Source: Antedon mediterranea
Taxonomy: Eukaryota > Echinodermata > Crinoidea > Comatulida > Antedonidae
Direction of reading: 5' to 3'
Assembly (NCBI RefSeq): GCF_964355755.1
Contig: NC_092671.1
Location: 24,261,070-24,325,069, forward strand
Length of the DNA stretch: 64,000 nucleotides
Positions 10,871 to 22,800 of this stretch are shown here, piece by piece. Under the pieces are notes generated by a model. That model did not search any database. It was not told the DNA's origin and was given only the letters and a program-made list of their open reading frames with translations. The first letter of the stretch is position 1, and each line of letters starts with the position of its first letter. The position numbers and the translations under genes are program-made.

Positions 10871-13800
10871 GTAGGTTTATAATTAATGAGTTTTCTAGCT
10901 TAAAATTGATTTAATCAATAATGATTCCTTTTGATGTATCACTTGCAAAGATAACATTATAAGTACAAAAAGAAATTGCAGTAATAATTAATAGTCATTC
11001 ATCATACATTATGTAGTCTGATTGGCTTATTTATTAAAATATAAATTATTCACAAAATTGCATAATTATAGTTGGGAATCAATTTGTAAATTATAAACAG
11101 TATGAATGTTTTAGTGAATATTGGTAAACTATAAAGTAAATCTACATATGTTGCCAATCTGACAAGATTTAAAAGTATTCTGTAATATTTCTTCTATAGT
11201 TATTGTAACTTAGGACCTAAGCTTTCCTACTACAGGTACAACACATGTTTACGATGCTTTACAAAATTTTAAGATTTTGTTTTGTGATAATGAAATATGA
11301 TTTTTATTTAATACAAAACTAATAGCGGTAATACTGTAACTTTTGCTATAATTTATCCAAGAAATTTATGATGATGACCTGCTGATGGTCCACTATAAAA
11401 AGAGTAATAAACCTCCTATAGTAGTAGTATTAATATTATGTGAATTAAATGTTCATATCATTTATTTATTCCATTAGCAATGCCAAAGCTATATTGTATT
11501 TTGATAATAGAAAACACCTGTTTTCCCATGAGTTTCAAGATTTGCTTTTCTCAACAGTTACAACACTGTTGCACAGATTGAGACCAAAACAAAACATCCA
11601 TCCATCAATGTTTATATAATTAATAAATAAAAATGATATTAATTAGAATGCATCATATTTAAACCGTATTATGACTACTACATATTTTTATGCGTATTTT
11701 TGAAAGACTATTACTGTAATATTTTAGCACTTCCCCATTTTAAAAATGCATCAACAGTGCTTTTTTCCAAAAACATTATATTTAATTGAAGAATTTATTA
11801 ATAAATGATTAACAACACCTGATTTGAAAACATAACAATTGTTACTGCTGGGAATATGGTACGGCAGCAGAAACGGTCTTATAAAAAATATACCGTATAA
11901 CAGTCCAAGTACTTTCACTTGCATTGCACTGATGAAGGGCTAGTGTTGCCCCTTATTGTCAGGATCTTTTTTTTTTTTTGGTTATCCGCACTTGGCGAAT
12001 AACCCCTTGTTTTTGTCAGGATCTGTTTTTTTTCCTATCTCATTCTTCTTTCTTTCCCAGAATTTTCACGTGTATCTCTAATTCTTATCAACATAACATT
12101 GTATAACTTCATCAGGGAAGTTTTATGACTTTAGAGTCGCGCAGCGTAAGTTACGCGCAATTCTATGAATTTCGCGTATTTAACATAGATCGAAAACCAT
12201 ATAAATTATACTGTCAAATTATAGAAACAGTGCTCATATTTGGAACATTGATTGAATTGATTGAAATATATATTTATACTGGGTAACCTCTTCAGTCAAA
12301 GACTGGTCTCCCAGAGGGCCCAGTTGGTGATCAGTGGCTGTGATGTACTAACACACCGGGGTAACCCCCTACTCGTCTCGAAAGATGTACTAGGTTCTTT
12401 AAAGTGCACACGAGCTAGATGTGTACACTGGACCTACGGTTTATAGTCCTTATCCGAGAAGACTCGTTCTACCACCAGAACCATGGAGTGAGTGAGCCTC
12501 GAACCCATGCCGATGTTATGGCTACGTAATTACGGTTCCACTGTCTTAACCGCTCGGCCACTCACTCATAATCGCGTCGAGCATAGCATAAATAGCATAA
12601 ATTAATCAACTAAACTATTTGACTATGCATACATAGCGCCCTCATTTGGTATTCGTCCTCTATGTGATGAAAGACTTTTTGTGATTAGTCAATACTCACG
12701 GCGGTAGTAATCTGGTACATGCAGCGCGCTAAACATCCGGTTATTCAGCTCGAAAAAGACAAATTATTATTTATTCGGCCTACAGTACCTGATAATTATA
12801 TTATTATTATTAATGTAGGCTTATTGATTAATGTAGGCTTATTTATCTCTTTATTTTCACTCCCAATAAATGAGGGTGCATTCTGGCTACTATTGTTTTT
12901 ATTACATGAAATAGAAAAAGAGCACAACAGTCGGAAATACATACACGCTGTATATTTATCTCGATCTTTTGTGGATATTATGGTATATATTCCAATATAT
13001 ACCATGCATTTCTTCACCATTTCCGCTGCCTTCAAAATATACTATTTTGTTTACCTATGACAGAAAGGTTTGTTGTTCATATGTGGAATAACAGCTAAAA
13101 TGTAATGGTGGACCGCAAATATTACATTATTTGCTATACATCATTAACAAAAAACGCACTCAAACGAATACAACTTTTTGGATGGGATTTGAGAGATTAT
13201 TTAGCCTAGCTATCCCTCCCCCAATCTGTACTTTTGACGAAACACATTTTGGGTAATGAAAGCTAACTTTTTAACAGTTCTCTCACAAAGTAGTTTCCAT
13301 TAGGAAAACGAGGCCTATTTAACGTGAGCTTTTAGTACCCCGGCTAACCCGGGGTACTATAATTGCCTGTAATTGTTTTGACCCTGATCAGTCTTGTTGA
13401 TGGGTAATTAACAGAACAGTGGCCATCAATCATGCAGGAAAGTATCTGGGTACTAAAAGAGGCCAAGCCCACTTTGTTTGCCAACAGCCAATCACCGACA
13501 GCATCAGGTTTCAGTTACAGCATGTTTTAATGATTAGGTAATAGTTTGATTTCATGAGATAAATGATAGCCTTTTCACGCCTTATAATTATTTAAGTAAG
13601 CCTTTATTTCCATGTTTCCTTTTTGATTTTGTACATTTTAACAACATTGTATGGGGAGCTACAAAGTTCAACCTTAGTTTGAGTAGTCAAGCGATCAACC
13701 AATTACAATTGAATAATTTTAATTTTATTAATTTACCAATGAAATACATAGCCTACTACAAATTGATTCTGAAATAAACTGGGATGGTGCGATGAGATTT

Positions 13801-16800
13801 GGTAGGGATGTCAAGAGGTACACCATCACATCAGACTCGGGCTGAGGTATAGGCAGGGAGTTGTTATTAATAACAACTCCCTGGTATAGGTAGGCCTACA
13901 ATTTTTGAGAATATGAGCTGGAAATTCAAATAAAATAATGTAGCCGTAGGGGGTGGTACCCATACGCTTCCCAAAAAGTGTTTGCGCTATATTAGTATAG
14001 GACCAGATATATGAATTAATTAATAATACTAAACAATCTAAAAAATAAATCTTTTTATTTAAAAAAATGTAATTGAATGAATGTTAATAAACATAAACGA
14101 AACCCATATAAATAACAATCTTTTTTATTGTGTAATAACAAGTTGATGTTATACGATATTATAATAGAGGGATTATGCCTCATTTTAGTTGTTTATGTTA
14201 TTCTAAGAAAACTGCACATAGGCCTACATACATTATGTTCACTTTAGCACTCTAGTATTTTAAAACATTGATGACTAGCAATTATACACGCCCGGGCGGG
14301 TTTCCTATGTAGATTTAAAACTTCACAGTACATTCCCGATCATTTGATAACTCATTATCCAGATGCCCTAAAATGCACCCACCTCCCCAACACACACCCG
14401 CACTCGGGGATTTTTTAACTTATAATGTTAAACTTCCTGGTACAAATTCTATTGCAAACCCCGGCTCTATGACGGTTTTCAAATGCAGTTAAAACATACC
14501 CCCAGTTCACATTACTCATGTGGTCATTGATACTAACCCCAGCAAATCACTAAGCCTCCAACCCATCTAACCTCTGCACACTGTGATTTTTTAAAATATA
14601 GTTTGAAACCTTCCCAGTACAATTGTGGTCATACAATCACGAAATATTGTGCTACCTACATTTGAGAAAGTGTGCAATCCATTAAAAAAATTGTGCTCCT
14701 CTTTGAGAAATTGTGCAATATGCAACATTCAGGAAATTATGCTACCTTTTTGAGAAATAATTGTGCTAACCATTCGGGAAATTGTGCTACCTCTTTGAGA
14801 AATTGTGCTACCTCTTTGAGAAATTGTGCTAACCATTCGGGAAATTGTGCTACCTCTTTGAGAAATTGTGCTAACCATTCGAGAAATTGTGCTACCCATT
14901 CGTGAAATTGTGCTACCTCTTTGAGAAATTGTGCTAATCATTCGGGAAATTGTGCTACCTCTTTGAGAAATTGTGCAATCCATTCCGGAAATTGTGCTAC
15001 CTCTTTGAGAAATTATGCAATCCATTCGGGAGATTTTGTGCTACCTCTTTGAGAAATTGTGCTAACCATTCGGGAAACTGTGCTACCTCTTTGAGAAATT
15101 GTACTAATCATTCGGGAAATTATGCTACCTCTTTGAGAAATTGTGCTAACCATTCGGGAAATTGTGCTACCTCTTTGAGAAATTGTGCAATCCCTTCCGG
15201 AAGTTGTGCTACCTCTTTGAGAAATTGTACGTACGGTATACCTATTTGAGAAATTGTGCTATCTTTTTCACATTTTTTCATCCCCTTCATAATCCATATT
15301 CCTATATCTTACCATGCACCAACTCATATTCCAAATGTTAAAGGATACAAGATATACTGTGACGGGATTTAATATATGTGCCAACAATATTTTATCGCAT
15401 TATGCAGATTCACATTTTTAGTCGCGTGGACGCGACTCTATAGTTCACTATGTCGGTCGGTCTGTCGGTCTGTCTGTCTGTCGGTCCGGTATCACTATGC
15501 ATGTTATCGCTTTCTGACCTTATCTTGATATCAGTTTAATCTAGCTAAGTCAATTTTTCACAGTATATTCCTTATGGCCAGGAATCGATGTGGTTATGTT
15601 TTCACGGTGCGCAATAAAAAATTACGCGGTCTACGCACGATTTAACGAAATCACGTTTGTAATCATATCTTCACAACCATGAATTACAATTAAATAAAAT
15701 TTGGTACTCATAAATTTTAGGGCATAAATCATCATATGGCAATACAATTACGTGCGTAGCGCATGTAACGCATGCGTACGCGCGCTTAAAATTTTCAAAA
15801 TTTATTTTCGATGAAATAAGAGTACGTTTCAGGCAATTTTAAGCGTTTACAAAATTGCCATGAGTGCGCAGATTTTTGCGCGCGCACTGCGCGTTAAATG
15901 TTATTGCGCACTCTTTTTGCCCGATTTCTGTTTTCTTGACTTACTTTTCAACTAGAAATTACGTTATATGAGCACGTCAAAAGTGACAGGCTACGCACGT
16001 GTAAATTAAAAAAATATAAATGTTTTTAAACATTTCAACATTTTTACACATGTTCAGTAATTTCGATCAGTATAGTTCACTATGTCTGTCGGTCTGTCTG
16101 TCGGTCGGTCTGGTATCACTATGCATTGTAGCACACGACTTAATGGCTGTTGGCCTTGTTTTTTAACGGACAGGAATTTTTAAAGAATATATACTCTATA
16201 AAATTTAATTCAAATTAGGCCCATAATATATGTTTGTATGGCAGTTGTTAATTTTCAAATTAAAATAAATATATAACATGCACATACAGATTTTATTCAG
16301 TGTATTAATTACAGTATCTGATTTTTTAGTTAATAGTTAAAATAATGATATCCTGGCCTATAACAAAAATGTTCCATCTGTAACATTAACAACCATTTTT
16401 TAATATTTACTTAGACCTAATCTATTGATTACAATTCAGGAGTTACAAATTAAGAGTTAACATTTTTGGTATCATTACTTACACAACTTAGACAAACAAA
16501 TGTCACATTAATGTGTAATAAAAACTGAACTATTATGTATTGAGAAAAACATAAATATATATTTCCTCCATAAATGTGCATACAATTGGGGTATACTCAA
16601 GAAAAGGGGTTTATAATTGAGACATAAAGTAACTATTATAAAATATGATTATAAAATACAGTATTTAATTGTTTGCTTATAATTTGAAATAGTATTACTG
16701 TACTCTAGGCCTATATATTTAACATTAGAGGGGTGGCAAATCCATAGAGATCATTTTGAGATCTCAGCTGAAGAACATGAAATAGTTTATAAATATAGTT

Positions 16801-19800
16801 TTAATTTCAAAACAAAAGTTTTTGCTTTTCCAGCGATTTTAGTCTGGGTGCACAAAACGCAAATTTTTAATTTAAACTCATCTCTACAGTTCATTCTTTG
16901 GCTCCCTGCTGTTAGATTAGAACTGACCTTGCTAACCACAAGGCCACTTGCATTCTTTAATTTTGTGTGCAAAAAATTTACCCATGGTATAATGGTGGTT
17001 TCTAAATACAATGAGTGACCAATTCCTAAATAGGCTGTGCATTGCAGCCAATCAGAAGCAAGGAAGGCTGAGCCTGGAAGATGAACAAGGGGCCCGTTCG
17101 GACGGGACTGAAACTACCGTGTACTTCCAACTGTGAGGTCGCGTGTGGCAATTAACTTACGCCTCTGGCTATAAAAAATTAGAAAACCATCTGGACGAAA
17201 AATCCACCAACTTTACTGGTTATTTCAATCCCATTCCAATTACACGCTGCCTCGGGGTATAATTAATCAAGCGTTAACGAGGTCATGTCAAATCGCGACC
17301 TCAAATAAGCTTTCTGATTGTTTAACAATTATTGTTTAAAATGTTCTTTTTCGTTAATGCGAATGTATATCTATTGTTTTGTAAAATTATATATAAATAA
17401 TCAACTCGTTGGTTTTTTCCGGTGACCTGAACTTGCGAATCGGTGGCTTGTGTTATAATGTACATGTAACGGCAGGGAGTTCTGTATTGTGGTAGCCTGT
17501 GTCTGTGAATTACCACATCAACCGTTCGGCTCGCACGATAAGGGGTACAGTGCGTGTTAAATGGAATTTTTACAACAATAGTTCGGCTCGCACGATGAAT
17601 ACACGTGGCGATTTTTACAAGAGGGGTACAGTGCGTGTACATTAAATGGAATTTTCACAACAATAGTTCGGCTCGCACGATAAATACACGTGGTGATTTT
17701 TACAAGAGGGGTACAGTGCGTGTACATTAAATGGAATTTCCACAACAATAGTTCGGCTCGCACGATAAATACACGTGGTGATTTTTACAAGAGGGGTACA
17801 GTGCGTGTACATTAAATGGAATTTCCAAAACAATAGTTCGGCTCGCACGATAAATACACGTGGTCAACAAACAACATACGTTAGCAGGATTTTCGATCAT
17901 TATTTATTTAAAAAGTAAATTGTATTCGATGTACAGTATTATAAATATATAGGTCTGGTTGTCGATTGAAAAATAATAATTGAACGATTCGCGCGTGAAA
18001 CGACATGCAATATCCAGTTGAATTTGTCAACATGCCATGTCAATTGATATGGGTCGACGCACAGAGGGCGCTTTTTGACCTAAGAATTCCGATCTTAATT
18101 GGTTTCGTGTCAGCTTACCGGTACTTTGTTTATTCGTACGAACGTCGTATGGGTTTTACCCCAAGGGTAAAAACCAAATAAACGTGTATTTCAATCGCCG
18201 TACGAACACGGTCAAGGTGTTACGTGATTTATTAATTGACTAAGACATTAATGACTGGCTTTAGGCAAAAATAAACAAGTAAGATGCCAGAGGCAAAAGC
18301 TCACGCTAAATAGGGCTCGTTCTCCTAATGAGCAGAAACAGGTCATCGAATTATATATACCACCATATATTATTACAGTATTTTTATACCGCATATTGAT
18401 GATATGCAGCAGAAACAGGGCCAATGATAATAAAAAATGTAATCTCAGAACTCCATTTCACACAAGGCATATACAGTATATTTGTATTTCTTGTTTTCAT
18501 ATTTGCAACAATTTTTTATTTTATTTTCAATACCGTATATTTGTACTGTTGGTGTTTCTAAACTAAAAGACTGGTACAAATGCGATTTACAGTTTACACT
18601 TAAAATATTACCTTCAATAATTAATAAGTATTTTATAATGTAAATAATATTTTTCATATAATTTTTATCAACTACTTTTTAATTGATTTGTTTTTCGTCT
18701 ATATGATTTTAATTCATTTTGTTTAATGAGTAAATGATGTTATTTGTAATAATAATGGGATTAGTAAGATATAACTTCTTATTATTAAGTTGAATATTAG
18801 ACTATCGCCTAAACGTTTTTTTGTTTAGTTTATCCAATAAAGCGTTCATTTTCAAAATGATTAAAATTTATTACAAAGTACACGTCATCGGTAGCTATAG
18901 AAACAAATATATTTGCCATAACATAATATGATACTGTACAGGACATGTTTTATTATAGTGACATTCAGTTGCTACTGTTAGTGTTAATAATAGTCAGTTT
19001 TGTGCTGCACTGGTATAATGATGCTTTTTTATTATGTACACGGTAAAGGTTATGTTCTTGCTCTTTGTGTCATTAAAATGCAATTACTGTACACCATAAT
19101 TACTGGCATTAGTTGCTATTGCTATTTATAAACTGAATTTCACAAGTTTATTGTGCCTAACATATATTACTTTTTTTGATATTGTGTCCTTTGTATGTCT
19201 TGAAAATATACTACAATGAATTACCTAGTAAATCTGTAATATACACTACATCCATTTAACTCCATTGTCTAGTAATGTAAAATGGGGGCAGGTTACCATG
19301 CATCCCAGGCAATATGTTGAAAGAGAATAAAATGTTATAGATATTGATGAAAAAATAGCAAGAAAATATTTGTTATAGTATTTCAGTTACAAATAATGTA
19401 GATTGAATCACACAATATTCCTGCTGTTCGTACTTTAGTAATTGTCGGCGCAACGGTAAAATAAAACAACTACTAAATGTATAAAGTAAGTATGCCATTT
19501 ATTCCAAACGAATCAAGTGAGGATTCTCAATAAACAGATAAAATATAAAATATACAATGACCGTGTTCGTACGGCGATTGAAATACACGTTTATTTGGTT
19601 TTTACCCTTGGGGTAAAACCCATACGACGTTCGTACGAATAAACAAAGTACCGGTAAGCTGACACGAAACCAATTAAGATCGGAATTCTTAGGTCAAAAA
19701 GCGCCTTCTGTGCGTCGACCCATATCAATTGACATGGCGTGTTGACAAATTCAACTGGATATTGCATGTCGTTTCGCGCGCGAATCGTTCAATTATTATT

Positions 19801-22800
19801 TTTCAATCGACAACCAGACCTATATATTTATAATACATCGAATACAATTTACTTTTTAAATAAATAATGACCACGTGTATTTATCGTGCGAGCCGAACTA
19901 TTGTTGTGGAAATTCCATTTAATGTACACGCACTGTACCCCTCTTGTAAAAATCACCACGTGTATTTATCGTGCGAGCCGAACTATTGTTGTGAAAATTC
20001 CATTTAATGTACACGCACTGTACCCCTCTTGTAAAAATCACCACGTGTATTCATCGTGCGAGCCGAACTATTGTTGTAAAAATTCCATTTAACACGCACT
20101 GTACCCCTCTTATCGTGCGAGCCGAACGGTTGATGTGGTAATTCACAGACACCAGGCTACCACAATACAGAACTCCCTGCCGTTACATGTACATTATAAG
20201 CCACCGATTCGCAAGTTCAGGTCACCGGAAAAAAACCAACAAGTTGATTATTTATATATAATTTTACAAAACAATAGATATACATTCGCATTAACGAAAA
20301 AGAACATTTTAAACAATAATTGTTAAACAATCAGAAAGCTTATTTGAGGTCGCGATTTGACATGATCCCGTTAACGCTTGATTAATTATACCCCGAGGCA
20401 GCATGTAATTGGAATGGGATTGAAATAACCAGTAAAGTTGGTGGATTTTTCGTCCAGATGGTTTTCAAATTTTTTATAGCCAGAGGCGTAAGTTAATTGC
20501 CACACGCGACCTCACAGTTGGAAGTACACGGTAGTTTCAGTCCCGTCCGAACGGGCCCAATGTTTGATAAGACAGAGCAATAAAACGGTGTAGCTACATG
20601 ACTAGTTGAGAAAAGAGTGTGTTAATAATGTGGTCAGGGCATGGTAATATTGGGCTTGGCCCATCTCATCTGACCAATTAGGATTAAGAGAATTAATGTG
20701 GTTTTCTGTTAGTCATTAACATTCTTAAAATCCATTAGCTAGAAAAGTGAAGGTAACCTGTCAATGTGAGGTTAAATAAAGAGATATATAGAGGATGTAT
20801 AAATAATCAAATTAAAAGTAAATGTTGAATTGTTTAAAAGCTATGTGGTAGGTCTGCTACAGTACATATAGTCTGCCGTCCCAACATCCACAGCTACATA
20901 ACAAATATTTTTTAATCTAACATACTTTCATTGAAGGTTGTGGAATTAATATCATTTGTTTTTATTTGTCAAAATCTTCATAGCGTATTGGTTTATATTA
21001 TTTAGAGAGTTTAAACAGCAAAATCTGAAATGTCAAATTTGTGTAGCAACTGGAAAAAAAAGTAATAAATATGGCCTGCTGGTATTATGCTACAGTATAT
21101 ATTGACATCAAACTATAAATGTCATCTTGTGAATGTGTTGTATATTACTGAATATATTTAATGGTTTTATTTTACCAAGACTCAATATTCTTCTCTTCAA
21201 ATTTCTTGTTCAAACTAAATTGACATTGATTTTATTGTAGACAAGACTATACACAGCTTGAATTTTGTGTAGTGTTAATATTATTTAAGGTTTGTGAAGA
21301 ATGATGAAGAAAAAAATTGTACCGTATCAACCCCTGCTTTATATATAGAATGTTTTTCATTCATTTCGGATGTGGATAATCTTTACCATTACGGTACTAC
21401 TACTAGACAAGCCAGGTATTTTAACAGTTGTGTCACAATTTAAACTAGACATGAACTCGTCACTTTGACGAGTTAGTTATCCGCACGACAAACGCCATTG
21501 TACGTCATATGTTGGAATATTGCAGACAGAAAAAGATTATGGCATTATGACCTGAACTGAAGAATATGATATGTTGTTATTGCTGAATTCTGTCTATTTT
21601 GTGTCATATACTGTAGTATACAGTATACACAGTATAAATATTAAATACAGTGTAGAATAGGTGAAATTACGGGACCCGCCATTAATTCCCATTTTTAACA
21701 TGGTGACAGTATCAAGATAAAACACTGAGATAGCAATTTCGGAAGGAAACAACATATTAACGTGTAGAAAAAATTAGAATACGTAAAATAAAGATGCACA
21801 CTCTTTTAAATGTCATGAACTATGATGCAAAATATGAAAATACTACTTTTTTTATTCAACTGGCCATATGATGACGTCACAACATCTGATTGGCAAAATG
21901 TTTACATGAATTTGTATCTACAATCCAATAGCTTCCAGAAAACCTTTTAATCATGATTATCACTTTTTATTCTGACGAGCTATAACAGATTGAAATTTAT
22001 TGTAAAGATGAAAACAAGTGACCCACGTTATTTACATTTTTAGACATGATGACGTCATAAAATTAAAAATATTAACTCATGCGAAAGATAGTTGATTGAC
22101 CTAGACAGATGGAATACGGATAAGCGAGATGCGCTCTATTAAATGTGATGAGTAATAATGAAAGAGACAAAAATCCCATATTTTACATTCGTGTGGCCAT
22201 ATGATGACGTCACAACATCCGAGAGGTAAAGATTCTGCATGAATTCATATCTACAACATATGTGCTTACATATTAAATTAAAAAAAAATTGGGGTCACCG
22301 TTGATCCTGAGGAGCTATAAATAGATTCAAAATAGGCATAATTTTGACAATATTTTGTAACTTTTGCAACTAAAATGCACGCAAATTGTCTAAATCAATG
22401 TGTTCGTATGACGTCATTTTAATTTGAAATGATGTCAATTTTTTAAAATGACTAGGAAAAGCTTGACAAACACAATTCAAGAGAAAAACACATCATTTTC
22501 ATGGTTCGTGCGCACCTTACACGTAAAATTGTTTGCGCGTACAGGAATTTTTGACATGCCCAAAATGTCATAAATTGCGTAAAAAGTTGATTAGAAATTA
22601 ATTGTGCGCCCGTAACTTTTTGAAAAACATGCCATTTTTAGTTCACAAAAAATTGACCCTTGATAAGAATTAACCTTTCACCAAGTGTCAATTAAAAATA
22701 ACTTTTAGTTTTTATCATATGTTCAATTATTGAAATTCATAAAATCATGTTGCGCAAATAGGAGGTGCACAACTTCACGTAAATGTCTATATGTTGACAA

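Larger units (their letters stand above)
17090..20558. mobile_element. 3.5-kb element with ~1.1-kb terminal inverted repeats
   Basis: The ends are GGGCCCGTTCGGACGGGACT and its exact inverse at 20558. The left arm runs to about 18215 (CGTACGAACACGGTCA) and the right from about 19560; they are nearly identical inverted copies. Each arm contains 85-bp tandem units (separate entries). The terminal CCCGT-TCGG-ACGGG is itself a hairpin. The 1.3-kb centre has no coding capacity. No clear target-site duplication is visible. Near-identity of the arms suggests a young insertion or ongoing gene conversion. Superfamily unknown; long arms with internal tandem units recall fold-back or MULE-like elements. 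Confidence 0.85.

Noticed and set aside
14672-15249. Long open frames on both strands (CATSLRN-type and STISQRG-type repeats)
   Set aside because: They translate a 42-bp tandem DNA repeat whose length is a multiple of three; no protein features.
14640-15262. CRISPR-like array
   Set aside because: Regular repeats without unique spacers in a eukaryotic intron; a minisatellite.
17322-20326. Several frames reading [19 protein letters not shown]-like proteins
   Set aside because: They are translations of the 85-bp tandem units and inverted arms, recurring in both arms; DNA repeat, not a gene family.
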